Assembly: GCF_016859285.1 (NCBI RefSeq)
Contig: NC_053400.1
Location: 22,897,001-22,961,000 of the forward strand
Direction: 5' to 3'
DNA from: Xiphias gladius
Taxonomy: Eukaryota; Chordata; Actinopteri; Istiophoriformes; Xiphiidae
DNA length: 64,000 nt
The position numbers and the translations under genes are program-made. The stretch's first letter is position 1. Each line of letters begins with the position of its first letter. Positions 1 to 13,523 of the stretch are shown in pieces. A model generated the notes under the pieces. It had not been told where the DNA came from. It did not search any database and saw nothing but the letters and a program-made list of their open reading frames with translations.

Positions 1-2439
1 AAGCTAATTTTTCAGGTAGTGTTTCATCTTTGCCTTATTTCATTGCTCAAAGGAAAAACTGTATTCAAACAAAACACTTTTTAGAATTTACTCATGGTAC
101 ATTCAATTATTCAAAGGCAGACAAAAAAAAAGAAAACATCCACTCAGTCTCCACAAAGTTTAGATTGCTAGCCTTTGCTACTCTTCTTTACTCTCTGACT
201 GAAAGTCTGCGCTAAGATTGTAGAGATCACACTTGTGTGGTTGTTTCTTTTTTTGTCTGATGGTGTTTGCCAAGCTCCATCACCTCAACCAAGCTTTATG
301 GCAAATAAGAGGTGTTTCAGTGTTTTTGAGTAGTTTCAAGGCAAACGGAATAGACTGACAAAAAATTTGTGATAAAATCATTAAAATAATAGTTGTTTAT
401 TTTATATATTCTATGGTATCTTGTTCAAAAATGTCTCATCTGTAAACCCTATTTTTAATACTACAGATGTCACAAATTGCAGAAAGCACAACTCGTAACA
501 CTCCAAAAATGTATGTTTCCCTCTCTAACACTTGACAGTGAGCTGAACATACTTTAGACAGAAAATATCAGGGTAAGGTTACTGATCGGAGTTCAAAGAG
601 TCCAGTTCACTTTCAGGACTGTATGATACAGCTATATACAGGAGATCTAGCATCTTTGATTGAAAGTCATGTCTTAATTTGAAAAAGATTTTGTTCATGG
701 TTTCAAATCTTAACTGTAGAATGTATTACAAGAGTGCGTGGGGTGTAGAGGACAACACGATTCCTACCAGTTTTGTGAATTTAGTTCTGTAGGTAGGGAA
801 TGACTGAAATGTCAGGTCATGTTTATGGTTAGTCAGGCCATTTCAACAGATTTACCCGCCAGAGAAAATTTCACAGATACATTTCACGTAGAGAGTTAAA
901 AACAAAACCTTCACATCATCAGGTTCTTGATTATTTTAGCTTAAACAAAAGATGAAAATTCTGCTTTTGTTCCTGTCAGGCGGTTTTAAGAGTTTTGTTC
1001 ACCCTGAAAGTTATAGACCAGGCAGTGTTTCCACTGCAAGGAGACATTTACAGTGAAAACTGGTCCTTGTTACTTTTAGCACACTCATACCAGACACTGT
1101 CTTTTATTACTACCACTGGGGGACACCCAAGTCCAAAATATTCAAATCCTACTCATAGTGGCTGGAAGGACACCACAGTGGGTTTGTACTATATTGTCCA
1201 TTTCTAACTGGAGGACATCTCAGAGTGGTGATTTACTGTGAGATGATTGGTCAACTTTCCAGACAGCTCAATTCATATTTTCGAAAACAAGGGAAGGGTC
1301 CTTGTGAGATCACGTGTCATATCCTCCGGACATCTATTTCGAAGCAACGACCCTCTGAGCACAAGTTCACTTTAGCTTCATAGAAGTCATAGAGTCTTCT
1401 CTCAAACTGTACCATCAGATGAGTTATATGTATGTTGTTTATTACACTGTATGTGTTAATTTTCAGAATAAATGCAGTGGAAAACAAATATTGTGTCATG
1501 TTTTGCTAACTTATGGCACAATTACGGCTTGCTTCAGGCGTCTCATGTTATCTGTGGGAAAACCATCCTCTCTCTCTCTCTTCCTGTGCGTGTGTGTCAC
1601 ACACACTCCTGCCGCAAACATCTTGAGCGCTGCCAGCAACAGCTGCTCATTAAACCTCGAGTCCTTGGGCCCCTGAACAATTTCATTTGGTTAAATATAA
1701 ACACTCGTCTCATACAGGATACGAGGATTTCTGTGATCATTCTATGCAGCTCGCAGTCCATTTTGTAAACTCTGTGTTGTGTGAAATCTATACGCTGATA
1801 TGATGTAGCGGTGAAGGACCGCGCATGTGGCATCGAGGACACAAAGACTCCGGGGCTCAGGGGCCAGTGTCGGGGTCACGCGCAAGCCGTCTGTTTTGAG
1901 ACACGTCGTGAGCGACGTTTCCAGCCGTCAGCCGGATATATCCTCGCTCTGGACGTCGGTATTACACGCAATCACTTGACGGGCGTCGAGCAGAATCGCG
2001 CTCGAGTCGGCCTCATCCCGATTGCTTAGTCTTTAGTTGAACACATCGGTCAAAACCACCGAACGGTTTCCGTCTCACGGGGTCTTCATCGGGCAGAACG
2101 GTAAAATCAGAGCGGCTACATCCGGTGCTCTTTATAGAATAAAACATCAGAAACAAATATTGTTTCACCACGCACTGAAATGACGGGGCACATGCGGGGG
2201 AATCGGCTATCACGCATATCAAAAATATGAATATACCCGCACAGACTTTTCCTGGCGATGTAAACTTTTGAAATAGAAAAACCAGGGACAAACGCGGCGC
2301 GTTGGCCTCTGTGCGCGGTGCCGAGACGCCTCTGCTGCCTCGCCGAAAGGGGGCGCAGTTAAGAAAATGAACCTCAACTGGGCCCAATTCATCTCCATAC
2401 GGCGGCGTGCGCGTCTGTGCGTGTGGTTTTACTCGCTGA

Positions 2440-2484
<45 letters not shown>

Positions 2485-3230
2485 TGCGCGCCAGCGTGTT
2501 GGTTTTTTTTTTTCCTTTCTCTTTTAAGTCAGACGGTATCATTAAAACTCTGCGCTGCTCTTCGCGGTCCATCCTAATTGGGTGCCTGCCAGTTTTGACA
2601 AGAGGGGGCCCAGATTAAACGACTTCAGGCGGCCGAGGCCATTAAGCAGCCGGGGCTCGTTGATATATATGTATATCGTGAGGGGAAAGTGGCAGGTACC
2701 GCAGACTGAGATAGTGGCTCAGAGGTGGGGGGGTGGGGGGGCATTTTTACTCGACGAATTCTTATATGTTAGGCCGCAGGAAGGGGGGCGGACCGTTCCT
2801 GCTCAAGAAGGTAAATTAAGAAATTAAGCCCGAGATAGGTCGAGTTGCTGTAAAATGTAAAAAAAAAAAAAAACTACTCGGTTTTCTCCTGTGCAATGCA
2901 AAAGTGGGCACCAGGACGGTTTCCCATCTTCCTCGTAGCGGTGATGCTGAGGCAAAACGCCGGCTGGGGAGAGGGTGGCTGCGGATCAAGGGGCCACGTG
3001 AAGTATGGCTGCGCGGTGAGGCGGCTGAGGGAGCGGGAGCCACGTGTAGCCTAGAAACTCTTGCACGAAATGTCGATCGTTCAATGTGTACAAGAGCAAC
3101 GTTGATGGTTGAAATGCGTGTCGTGCCATTCCGTGATTCAGTGGTTTGAAGAGAAAAAAAAGAAAACAAGACAAAAAAAAAGTGAGACGCCCACCCATCC
3201 CGGTTATTGAGTGAAGGCATCTCCCCCACC
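1..3230. other. Upstream non-coding DNA, no gene seen
   Basis: No open frame here has splice-consistent coding structure or a recognisable family match. The stretch becomes CpG-richer from about 1.8 kb towards the slc5a7 promoter and contains a (TG)n run near 2441-2490. Any gene to the left would have to lie outside the window. Confidence 0.6.
2441..2490. repeat. (TG)n / (TGCG)n microsatellite
   Basis: A perfect TG run changes into a TGCG-type run. It lies about 0.9 kb upstream of the predicted slc5a7 start site. TG and CG alternation can adopt Z-DNA, but no function is shown here. Confidence 0.9.
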
Positions 3231-3239
3231 CCCTCCTCC

Positions 3240-3360
3240 GGTCACATCAGCCCGCTCCCGCTGACGTGTTTCCATGCGAGGTGCTCGTTAATGGGGACGT
3301 TTTGGTTCCTCTGACGCGCGTCTCGGTCCTCTGACGGCGCCTGCCCCCTTTATAAGCCCC
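3240..3360 (+). promoter_or_regulatory. slc5a7: Predicted slc5a7 core promoter with TATA box
   Basis: A TTTATAAG box lies at 3349-3356 in GC-rich DNA, and a TGACGT half-site (CRE-like) lies near 3262. About 160 bases downstream of the TATA box a perfect splice donor (GAG/GTAAGT) closes a non-coding first exon, so initiation near 3380 is expected. The TATA box and donor are seen; the start point is inferred. Confidence 0.55.
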
Positions 3361-3379
3361 GGGACGTCGCCCGGGAGAC

Positions 3380-3514
3380 CTCCACCGACGTCTCATCTGG
3401 CTGCTCCTCGCGCTGCGGAGGGCGCAGGAGGCTCGTCCAAGACCCTCTCAACTCTTCTGCTCACTGTTTTCCGCCTCAGGTGCGCCGCAGCACATGACTC
3501 TAGAAATTCCCGAG
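3380..3514 (+). other. slc5a7: slc5a7 non-coding 5' exon (predicted)
   Basis: This interval starts about 25-30 bases after a TATA box and ends at a consensus donor, GAG/GTAAGT, at 3514/3515. It would splice to the acceptor at 4455/4456, which has a pyrimidine-rich tract and lies 18 bases before the slc5a7 ATG. The start coordinate is approximate. It holds no ATG in frame with the transporter. Confidence 0.5.
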
Positions 3515-4473
3515 GTAAGTTCTGCATCTGTTTTTGTTGTTGTTGTCTGTTTGTTTTTTAAAGTTTTTGTAAATGGTTTAGGGACGTTTATCAAATGGCA
3601 TTTCAGTGGATGATATCTTGTTCATTTTAGCTTGACCAAAGCGGAGATCCGTAGGGGACAGTTCCTGTATCATTCATTATACATATATATATTTATACAT
3701 ATATAGATGTTAAAATATAGGGAGGTTATATGGTCGTGACTCCTGTGAGTATCTTGAACTTTGCTCGCATGTGTCCGGATGGAAGGAAAAGAGGAGAGAC
3801 CGAAAAAGACAGGACAGGTTTGACCAAAGAGCCACAGTCAAATAGAAACAGAAGTAGACGACCAATTGTAATCCTTTTTTTTTAAACCAATTCTAAAAGG
3901 TTTGTCGGGTTCAATTTTATTTATCAAGGGGATTATTTGACACCACCGAGGTAATGTGTGGCACTTCGATTGTGTTTCTTTGTCCAAAGGAAGAGAAAAA
4001 GAAACTGCAAAATCGAGCTCCTAGATTTCTTATCAATACATTTTCATCTTAGATCAAAGATCGCCACAAATGACCTGTACCAAGTTTTTTTTTTTTTTTG
4101 TTTTTTTGGTTTGGGTTTTTTTTTTTTTTTGTTTTTTTTTTTTTTGTTTGTTTAGTTTTTTGTAGAAAAGGCACTGCTCTCAGAACCCCCTTACCTCCAA
4201 GCTTTGTTTAGTATTTCCAAGAGAAAAGAAAATATTTCTGTTGGGCTATTCTGAATTTTTTTTTTTTTTTTTTCCAGCTTGTGCGTTTATTTGACAGCAG
4301 CCTAACAGGGTCAAAAAATGTTGGCACCTATCACTTAATGGTCCACCTGTCCAAATGCAGGCAGTGAAATGCCCAAATAATCATACTTGCGATGCTCTCG
4401 TGTCGCCTCCTTCTCCCTGCGGGCCAAGCAGGTCTCCGCGCCTTCCCGTTCCTAGCGGAGGACCGGTGCGACC

Positions 4474-7400
4474 ATGACCATCCATGTGGAGGGGCTTGTG
4501 GCCATAGCGGTCTTCTATCTGCTGATCCTGGTCGTGGGCATCTGGGCGGCATGGAAGAACAAGCACTCTGGGGAGGCGGAGGGCACCGACCGCAGCGAGA
4601 CCATCATGGTCGGCGGGAGAGACATTGGATTATTTGTCGGGGGATTCACCATGACAGGTGGAGTTTGTTTTTTCTCAAGCAAAAACTCTGGGCTTTCAGG
4701 AGCTGTAGGACCGCTTTAGAGGTGGCTTTATAATTACATAGACATGTTTTAAGGAGATTCTTTTTTTCTCTCTCTCTCTCATTTTAACGTGTGAACAATC
4801 TGTAAAATAAGATCATTCATAATTCCTCATTTTTTTCAGGATGTTTTTCTTTAGAAATATGTACCAAGAATTTGAAGGACCATATCTCCAACAGCTTTAA
4901 GACAATGTCTTTGTTTCAAAATTGTCTTTCACTGGCATCAAAGTGAATTATGGAAGAAAAAAAATTATAAGAATAAGTGTCATCATTGAATCGAATATTC
5001 TCTTGTGGGTTTTTTTTTTTGTGTGTGTGTGCAAATTGCAGCAACCTGGGTTGGAGGAGGATACATCAACGGCACAGCTGAGTATGTGTATCTGCCGGAT
5101 TTTGGCTTGGCTTGGGCACAGGCTCCCTTTGGATATGCCCTCAGTCTGGTCGTGGGTGAGTGGCGCTTAACGCGTGTCTCATGTTTAAAGCAAATGTAAA
5201 AATACAGATGTAGGTTTCCTTTCAGTAGGTGCATAGCCAGGGTTTTTTTCCGGGTGCCATTAACACTCGGACACACCTCCACACATTAATACTGACTTAC
5301 TGACTACTTATCCCTGATCAAAATGATGTGTGTGCGTTCCTCTGTTCATCCTTTTGAGGAGGTTAACTTTAACCCTGGACAGAAGAATCCTTGTGAATCT
5401 TGTAACTCCTGTTTGTTCAAGTATATATTCTTTTTTTGTGGTTTTGTAAATTTCACCCAATCTTTTGTAAAGAAACTGTTCAAGATCCAATTATAAATAT
5501 ATATAAATGTAGACTTGGGGACTACAAAAGGCCGTTGGAGTCCAGATTTCGAGCCCCCCTCTGAGTCAGGGTCTTTGGATGGCTGGTGACTCACGTCCAC
5601 GTCACCATGACAACTCAGTCGGTATTCTGTGCCCACTCTTCGTCCCAGGTGGTCTTTTTTTCGCCAAGCCCATGCGCTCGCGAGGTTACGTAACCATGTT
5701 GGACCCGTTCCAGCAGCTGTATGGGAAACGCATGGGTGGCCTCCTCTTCATACCTGCACTCATGGGCGAGATCTTCTGGTCCGCCGCCATCTTATCGGCC
5801 CTCGGTGAGTTGGTATTTCTGTCTTCAACAAAGATGAGAGGTTGCTGGAGGTAATGAAATCCAAGTTCGCTTGAGTGTTTGTTCTTATCTGACGTTTCGT
5901 ATGTTGCATTGTCCATAACATCCGTCCTTCTGTGTGTTCGTGACCTCAGGTGCTACTCTGAGTGTCATCGTGGACATCAATATTAAGATGTCAGTGGTGA
6001 TCTCAGCACTCATTGCAATCTTTTACACCCTGGTCGGAGGACTGTACTCTGTAGCCTACACTGACGTCGTGCAGCTCTTCTGTATCTTCGTGGGCCTGGT
6101 AGGTCCATGTTGAGCCGAAGTGAAACGTAGATAATGGCAGCTACCGCCTTTGAGTGTTTTTCGTTTGTTTTTTGTCACAAAGAGATGCACTTTAAACTTG
6201 AGTTCAAATATGCGGAAATCGCTTAAAGAATTATGGAAAGAAATGGGCAGAAAGGCAGAGACACGGAATGAGACTGCAAAGATTTCTTTGTGGCAAACAA
6301 CAAATAAGGTGGAATTCTTCATTTTATGCATATATACTAATCTATAAAAGCTCTTTATGTAAATATTTATTCCAAACATACTGTATCGGCTATAACACTT
6401 TGAATCTGAATTTTCAGAAAACTGCACTGCACAGGGTAAATTACTGTATACAACATACTGCGTTTTAACTTTGATTTTCGTTTCTGTATGTATATATGCA
6501 CATACAGTACTTGTATCTTTTATACTTATCTATATCCTGTGCCTATCAGCCTCTCTGGTCTTCTTATTGTGCTACTTTGATGCTAGATTTTGCTCCCGGG
6601 ATCATTAAAGTTCAATTTTACATTATCTTAATAGCACGAGTGCCAGAATGGACAGTTGCCATTAAGCACGTTTGTGTGTCTGTAAGTTTGTGTTTGTAAC
6701 TGTTGGCTGTACTTGTTTCGGGCCATCCACAGTGGATCAGCGTCCCCTTCGCTTTGACCAACCCTGCAGTCTCGGACATCACTGTTACAGCTGTGAAGCA
6801 GGTGTATCAGTCGCCCTGGAAAGGCACCATCCGCAAGAGCGACACCTGGGTCTGGATCGACAACTTTTGCCTCCTGGTGCAGTAACAACAAGTTATTCAT
6901 CTCTCACTTTATCAGAATTTAGCCTGTTTCCCCAACTGGAAAAAGCTCTAAAATTGATTATATTGGTGAAGCAAATGCCACATGTTTTGCATTTCTCTTT
7001 TTACCCTTTGTAGACAAGTACTACAAATTAATCAGTTGCATAAATAATCTACAGATCGCAATAATAATGGTTTGTTGCAGCTATAAAATACTACAGCCAC
7101 TGACAACTGCTGTTAAGGTGCACAAATTGCTTGTAACGTAGACAAGTAGATAAATAATAGTTAAATAATTTAGTTGAACCTCATGAAAAGGAGTTTGATG
7201 CTAACATTTTAACAACGGGTTTTCTTGGGGAGCTTTTCCTTATCGGAATCGAGGGTCTAAGGGTAAAGGGCGTTGTATACGGTACAGATTGTAAAAGTCT
7301 TTTGAGGCACATTCTACTAATGCTATTAATTGGTCTGTAACTGTGCTACAGATGCTTGGAGGAATACCCTGGCAGGTGTATTTCCAGAGAGTCCTGTCTG

Positions 7401-7541
7401 CCTCCTCGGCTACCTACGCCCAGGTCCTCTCCTTCCTGGCTGCTTTCGGGTGCCTCATCATGGCTGTGCCCTCCGTTCTCATCGGAGCCATCGGGGCCTC
7501 CACAGGTTAGAGAGCTCCCACATGAGCTTGCATATGCAACA

Positions 7542-7601
<60 letters not shown>

Positions 7602-9230
7602 CTGTAATGGGGGGAAGGCTCTGGATGGGTCCACGTTGCCCTTAGATCTGAGATAGCCTGGTAAATAGCAGCTGGTTCACCTCATCCATAATGAAGCAGC
7701 AATCCATTTAATAACCACGCTGCTTGTGTAAATATTACATTAGAGGGAGGCAAGGGACCAAATTAGAGGTTTGATCTCCAGATTTTTAGGCATCAAGTTC
7801 CTCGGTGAACAAGTGAATGCAAAGTAGTCTTATTAATTTGAGCCCCAGACTTCGGCAAATCAGGTATAATGAGCCAAAATTTGAGAAAACAAAGTAACTA
7901 AACGGACAAAAATAATGTTCCAGTGTTAAAATATTTCATTTTCTATTTTCTGTGCATGCCTGTTGCATTTTTAAAATTGTAATGCACGAATTTCATACTG
8001 TATATTAAGTAAGCTATAAGTTAATTTTTTTATTATATTTCATTGTGTATTTCACTGAATGTTTAAAAGGAGAATGACTTAAATTTCTGAGAAATTTGGA
8101 AAAGTAAGGTTTCTCTGGAGGTCATGTGGTAATTTATTTACAATACATGTATACTGTGTATACTGGATGTTGTCTTTTTCATTGCTTGTTAAATCTTTCC
8201 CTTGCTCAGACTGGAACCAGACATCTTATGGTGTCATTCCTCCCAGAGAAAAGGACCAGGCAGACATGATTCTGCCCATTGTGCTCCAACACCTTTGCCC
8301 CCCATTCGTCTCTTTTTTCGGCCTGGGTGCAGTGTCTGCAGCTGTCATGTCCTCTGCAGACTCTTCCATCCTTTCTGCAAGCTCCATGTTTGCGAGGAAC
8401 ATCTACCAGCTCGCCTTTAGACAGTCTGTGAGTATACGTGTGTTTCTGTTCAGGATACCAAAGTCATCGAATATTTTTCTGGGGTTTATTTTTCGCTTGT
8501 TTTTGGCTGTTTTACATATGTCACAATCCCTCTCCACTCCTCTCTGTCTCCCCAGGCGTCTGATCGTGAGATCGTGTGGGTGATGCGTATTACTATCTTT
8601 GTATTCGGTGGCCTCGCCACAGTGATGGCGCTCGTAACTGGGACAGTTTATGGCCTCTGGTACCTGAGCTCAGACCTAGTTTACGTCATCATCTTCCCCC
8701 AGCTGCTCAGCGTGCTCTTTGTGAAAGGCACCAACACCTACGGCTCGGTGGCTGCCTACCTGTTTGGCATGATGCTGCGTATAGGTGGAGGTGAACCCTA
8801 CCTGCAGCTGCCTCCTTTCATTTACTACCCTGGCTGGACCACTGAGCTGCGGATGCACCACATGACTGGAGAAATGGAGGAAGTTGTCATTCAGAAGTTT
8901 CCCTTCAAGACCGTCTCCATGCTCGCCTCTTTTCTGGGTAATGTTGTTTTCTCCCACCTGGCCAAGTACCTGTTTGAGAGCGGCAAGATTTCACACAAAT
9001 ACGACTTTCTGGACGCAGTGGTGTCCAAGCACAGTGGAGAGATTATGGATAAGACGACGCTTGTAACCCGCGGCAACAACATCGGGCTGTCGGAGATGGC
9101 GTCCGTCAAACCGCGCCTCAGCGTGACCTTGGCGGCCGCCTTCACGCGCCGTGACACTCTGCCGACGGAAACAGTGGAGGAGGAGGAGGAGGAGTCCAGC
9201 CCTGACTCCTCCCACCATGATGATGACTGA
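4474..9230 (+). CDS. slc5a7: High-affinity choline transporter CHT1 (sodium/solute symporter), 8 coding exons
   Basis: Na+- and Cl--dependent choline uptake transporter of cholinergic nerve terminals, rate-limiting for acetylcholine synthesis (known for the family). Coding exons, all phase-consistent: 4474-4657, 5042-5155, 5649-5804, 5950-6098, 6733-6876, 7352-7505, 8210-8427 and 8556-9230. They total 1794 nt, or 597 residues; human CHT1 has 580. The N-terminus ([20 protein letters not shown]) is a first membrane helix, and family signatures follow ([42 protein letters not shown]). The family has 13 membrane helices. An N-glycosylation sequon DWNQT (Asn about 303) is conserved. Near residue 542 DKTTLV matches the di-leucine-like endocytosis motif of mammalian CHT1. 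The tail ends in an acidic run (EEEEEE..DDD). The exon 5 donor (CTG/GTGCAG at 6876) is weak; other donors are good. The ATG context is good (gcgaccATGa). Confidence 0.96.
7545..7598. repeat. (TG)27 microsatellite in slc5a7 intron
   Basis: A perfect 54-base TG run begins 40 bases after the donor of the slc5a7 coding exon that ends at 7505. Confidence 0.95.
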
Positions 9231-9818
9231 CAAACTCTGGGTGTGATTAAAAAAAACAACAAAAAAAAACAAAAAAAACCGGAACCTGTGACTGAACTAC
9301 CAGAGAACTGGTTACTCTGTCAGATACTCCAAAAAGAACAAGTAACAACTAAGAAACAACAAGCAAACATCCTCCTGCAGGACTACAAAGGACTACATCG
9401 CGCTCGTGGTGACTGGATAACAGCCACATGTCAGGATATAGATATATAGTGTAGCAGCTTGCTGATTGTCCAGACATGAAACTGTCTTTCTGTGAAGTAC
9501 ATCAAACACACACACACGCGTTCATACCGTACTTAAAGATAGTTGGGTGTCCTTTCTTGAACTGGTTTGGAGATACACTTAAAGAAAGTCTTCCGAGACT
9601 CTTAATTTGACCGATTTTATCTTTTATCACTAACGAAAAAGCAGACGATCAACAAACTGCAGATGAGTGGGGAAAGGAGATGCTGCATACAGTTTCAAAA
9701 GAGGGGAAGTGGTGAAATATGAAACGGATGGCTGGTACTTTTATGAGAAAAGATTGACAGCACAACCATAGTTTGGAAGGAGGGTTTCCTGTATGTACCA
9801 ATTAGTTAAAAGCAATAA

Positions 9819-9869
<51 letters not shown>

Positions 9870-11197
9870 TTAACACCTGTACAGCAATTATTATAAAAAT
9901 CTGTTTGTGAGAGAGTGGAAGCAAAAAAGACCAACGAAAGGAAACAATGGAAAACAGGATATTTTATAGCTTTAGTGTGTCATATCAAGCAAAATAATTT
10001 CTGTAATGTGCAACCTAATTCACATTTGTAGCCCTTGAGATAATTGGGTTTTGATTTATAAAAGAATTAACGCATTAAGTAGACTTTAATGTCTTAAAGT
10101 GAAAAACATGTTAACCAAGACCCAAAACTCATTTAGTTGGATGCAGTTTTGACTGGCAATCAGGTTGTTTCGTGTACATTATTAATCCCGACTGATAAAC
10201 ACATCATGACTGTGAATCAAGAAAGGAAACCATCCATTTATCATGCTGAGTAGAAAATATACAAGCAGTAGTGATGGTAGTTGACGTGAAGCATTAGCTG
10301 ATATTCTCTGCAATGTCAGGTGTAGAAACAGTTTTAATCATAAAAGTCAGTATAACTTAGTGTTTGAAATGATCTTGTATTCAGCTGCCTTAATGAAGCT
10401 CATAAAAAGAGATACTTTTATGTCTACCCTTCTGACTGGACTCTGGTCAGACTGCAGTGAACAGAGACTTGAATATGAATGTAACCTCTAAGTAGTGTAC
10501 CTCTACTGATGTTTGTGTGCGTTTTTGTTTGTGATTTGCAAAGTCTCCGTTGCAGAACAATGTGGCGGCAGGTTCTGATTCACAGATCAGTTCTTTATTT
10601 GTTGTTAACAGCAGTGTAGAGATTATTTTCTCTGTGATGTGTATGTTTGTATACATATGATGAAAAAAAAAAAAAAGATATATACATAATGCTGGTTCAA
10701 ATTATACAAATAAGATGGAAAGGATGCTGTCTAAATGTTTATTTATTTTTGATGTCATAAAAGATCAAACAATAAAAAAGGAAATTATTTCAGGAAAATA
10801 TATAAACTCTACTTTTGTAAGAAGATAAAATCTGTATTTCACAATTGTTGTTCACCGACACTTTGAGAATATTGCCAATGTGGGTTTACTTAATTTTCCG
10901 AATCGCCAGAAAATTAGATGTTTCTATGTGTACTGGATTTTTAGCTGGGTTTTTTTTTTTTTTTAAATTGGTCACGATGCTGAAACATGAAGGGCTCTGG
11001 GATCCTCCAGGGACGAGGCTCGGTTGTGTGGGTTTTGCAGCAGTTGCTGCCTACATTTATGGCCCGTCATTTCTTAAAACGGAAAAAACGAAATGTTCAT
11101 TTCCTTGTCATGTTGCAAGGCTTCAACCAAAAAGTGACCCTTCACTGTCAGATTGTTTGATGTTTATAATTTTAGGGGCCTGAAGAGGTCAAATAAA
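9231..11197 (+). other. slc5a7: Probable slc5a7 3' untranslated region
   Basis: A/T-rich DNA with no coding potential follows the stop codon. Candidate AATAAA poly(A) signals on the + strand are at 10771-10776 and 11192-11197. A (CA)n run is at 9826-9867. How far the transcript extends is inferred, not shown. Confidence 0.5.
9826..9867. repeat. (CA)n microsatellite
   Basis: Perfect CA run within the probable slc5a7 3' untranslated region. Confidence 0.9.
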
Positions 11198-13100
11198 CGA
11201 GTAATTGAGAAAAAGAAAGAGCAAAGATTAGAAAAAAAAAACCCTGAGAAGCAACCATTTTGTGCTGCAGAGATACGTTTTTCTCTTCTGCTTTCCTATT
11301 CTGTTAAGCGTTTTGTGGCCCCCTGATTTATTTTACCTACCCTTTGGAGGATCTCTGTTTTATGGGAGTATTAGATTCAACAATTATAATTATTTTAATT
11401 ATTTCCACATTTTCTGTGTGTAATTTAAGCTTTAAGTACTCAAAGTGTTTCAGTCTCACATTTTAAGACCGTCAGCTGCCTGTTATTAAAAAAAAAACTA
11501 AAAAAACAGATATGTATATATGTATATATATATGTATATATATACATATATATGTATATGTTTTTTTAATGTCTTTCTTTAGAAAAAGGCTTACACTGAA
11601 TTTGCAGTCGGTCTAGGCTCTTTCTTGTCTTTCAGGCCCTTCAGCTAGCAGGATGGAAGACAGAGAAAGAGAAACATGTTCGAAAACGTGACTGAAATTA
11701 CAATCGCTTGGCTTGCATCTTTGTCCCCCTCCATGGCCAAAGTGAGAGACAGCATCTTAAAATAGCTCTCCCTGCCTGGTTATTTACATTATCTTAAGTG
11801 CTGTACTCTCTTTCGTCTGGGACTCGGGGAGGAGCCACTCGGGGTGGGTGGGGTTACTGGTGGTCAGGCAGGGAGGATGGACTTGGGTGGGGGGTTAGAT
11901 GGGATGTAGCTTACTGGCGCCCATTGCCGTAAAATAAAATCCACCAACCCCGATGTGCAGGAATGACGCAGGTGCCCCACCCGTCCACTGCACCTCCTCC
12001 TTCCACGGTCGGCGTCCTTTTTGGCGTCCTTGAGAACTAAGACCAATCCTGTAAAAAGAAAAGAGGGTGGAGAAAGAGAGAGAGTGTGTCCCATCTCCAT
12101 TCATAGAAAGTACGTCAGAGAGCACTCATGATAATTAACAATTATGAAGGAAAACTGTCGCTTGTCCAAAAAGTCAATCCATTTATGTAGGGCTTTACAG
12201 ATGGCGAGGATATCGCTGGGGGATGGTTTTTTAACCTAGGACTCTCTTCTGGAGAACATTTGGATGCAAACCAAACCAGGTTCATTCATTCATAACCACT
12301 AGATATTTTTAGAACATCCTATGACGTCTCCTCTCTTCTAGGATGGTTCACATTAAGTTCGATCAACTGGTCATACAGACTGAGAACTATGCGCCCAACC
12401 TGCATTCTTACTTGCCGTCTTGGTTTCTAAGTATCCAACTAGATCCCAGGAGGAGAACTAGCAGGCTTTAGGCTTTGGCCCATGGACAGACAGCATGTTT
12501 AAAAATGTTGAATTGAGCCATTCTTCCTCCATTACATTTTATCTGCTACAGCTGTCTCTTCTAATGTCGTCCTGGACTTATTTTCCTGGACTAACCTTAA
12601 CAGATAAAAGGAAATACTGGGAATAAAAGTCCCACTGGAGCACTTTCCCTCAGTGTGGACATTGAGGAGAGGAGATTGCAGAGAGCAGATGGTGCATTCA
12701 GATAGACATCTAATGTGCTGGACTCAGGAATATCTTTAGAGGGAAGACTCAAGGCAAGGTGACTGTCCAAGCATCAGACTTCTTGCCGGAAATCCTATTT
12801 CTCATAGGGAATGCAGTTTTTTTTTTTTTTTTTTTATTGTCCGTTTCATTTTTAAAAGCTTTTTGTTATGTTTTGGTAATTTTTATTTCCTTTCAGCTAA
12901 TATAATTGATATAATACACAAATGAGGTGAACACGACAGCACACAACAACACAAAGCAGCACCTTAATCATTACCAAAAGAAGTCAACAACTTTCCTATC
13001 TTGACAACAGTTTGACATTTAGATTGATTTAAAGACACATTTTCAACGGTATCACGGTGGAGCAAGTGGGTAAATGGGAACCTATGTTACGCGTTTAGTT

Positions 13101-13523
13101 TGAAGGGGTACTCCACCAATTTTAGAGATGAGGATCGGTTCATTCATTATAAGGAGTACCACTCGACCTACAAAAACAGTTGTATAATGTCTTTCTGATA
13201 CTTTCCAAAGACTAGCAGAATGTATCCATGTTTTCTAGTATTTGGGCTCGAGTCATCAAATTTGCAGCACAAAATCTATGACACACACTGGCAGCGACAG
13301 TCTAACGTAAGACACTACTGAACCGCATTAAGAGAATTTTAGGACTCCCACCCTTTTGGAGCTTGACTCATACTATCAAATAAAAATCAGGATCCCTCAA
13401 TCTCTGCCTCTTCGATTTTGACCCTTCTTTTTTTTTTTTTTTTTTTAGAAAATCTGTTTCTCACAAGTCGCTCAGCTGTATTAAAGTGCAATACAAAAAA
13501 ATCGCTGGAGTAGCCCTTTAACA
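13101..13523. mobile_element. Miniature inverted-repeat transposon, non-autonomous
   Basis: The left end reads aaggggtactccaccaattt. The right end, on the other strand, reads aaagggctactccagcgattt, so imperfect terminal inverted repeats of about 20 bases flank about 420 bases with no coding capacity. Ends of this type (GGGGTACTCCACC) belong, as I recall, to a family dispersed in teleost genomes. The exact family name is not assigned. Confidence 0.65.
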
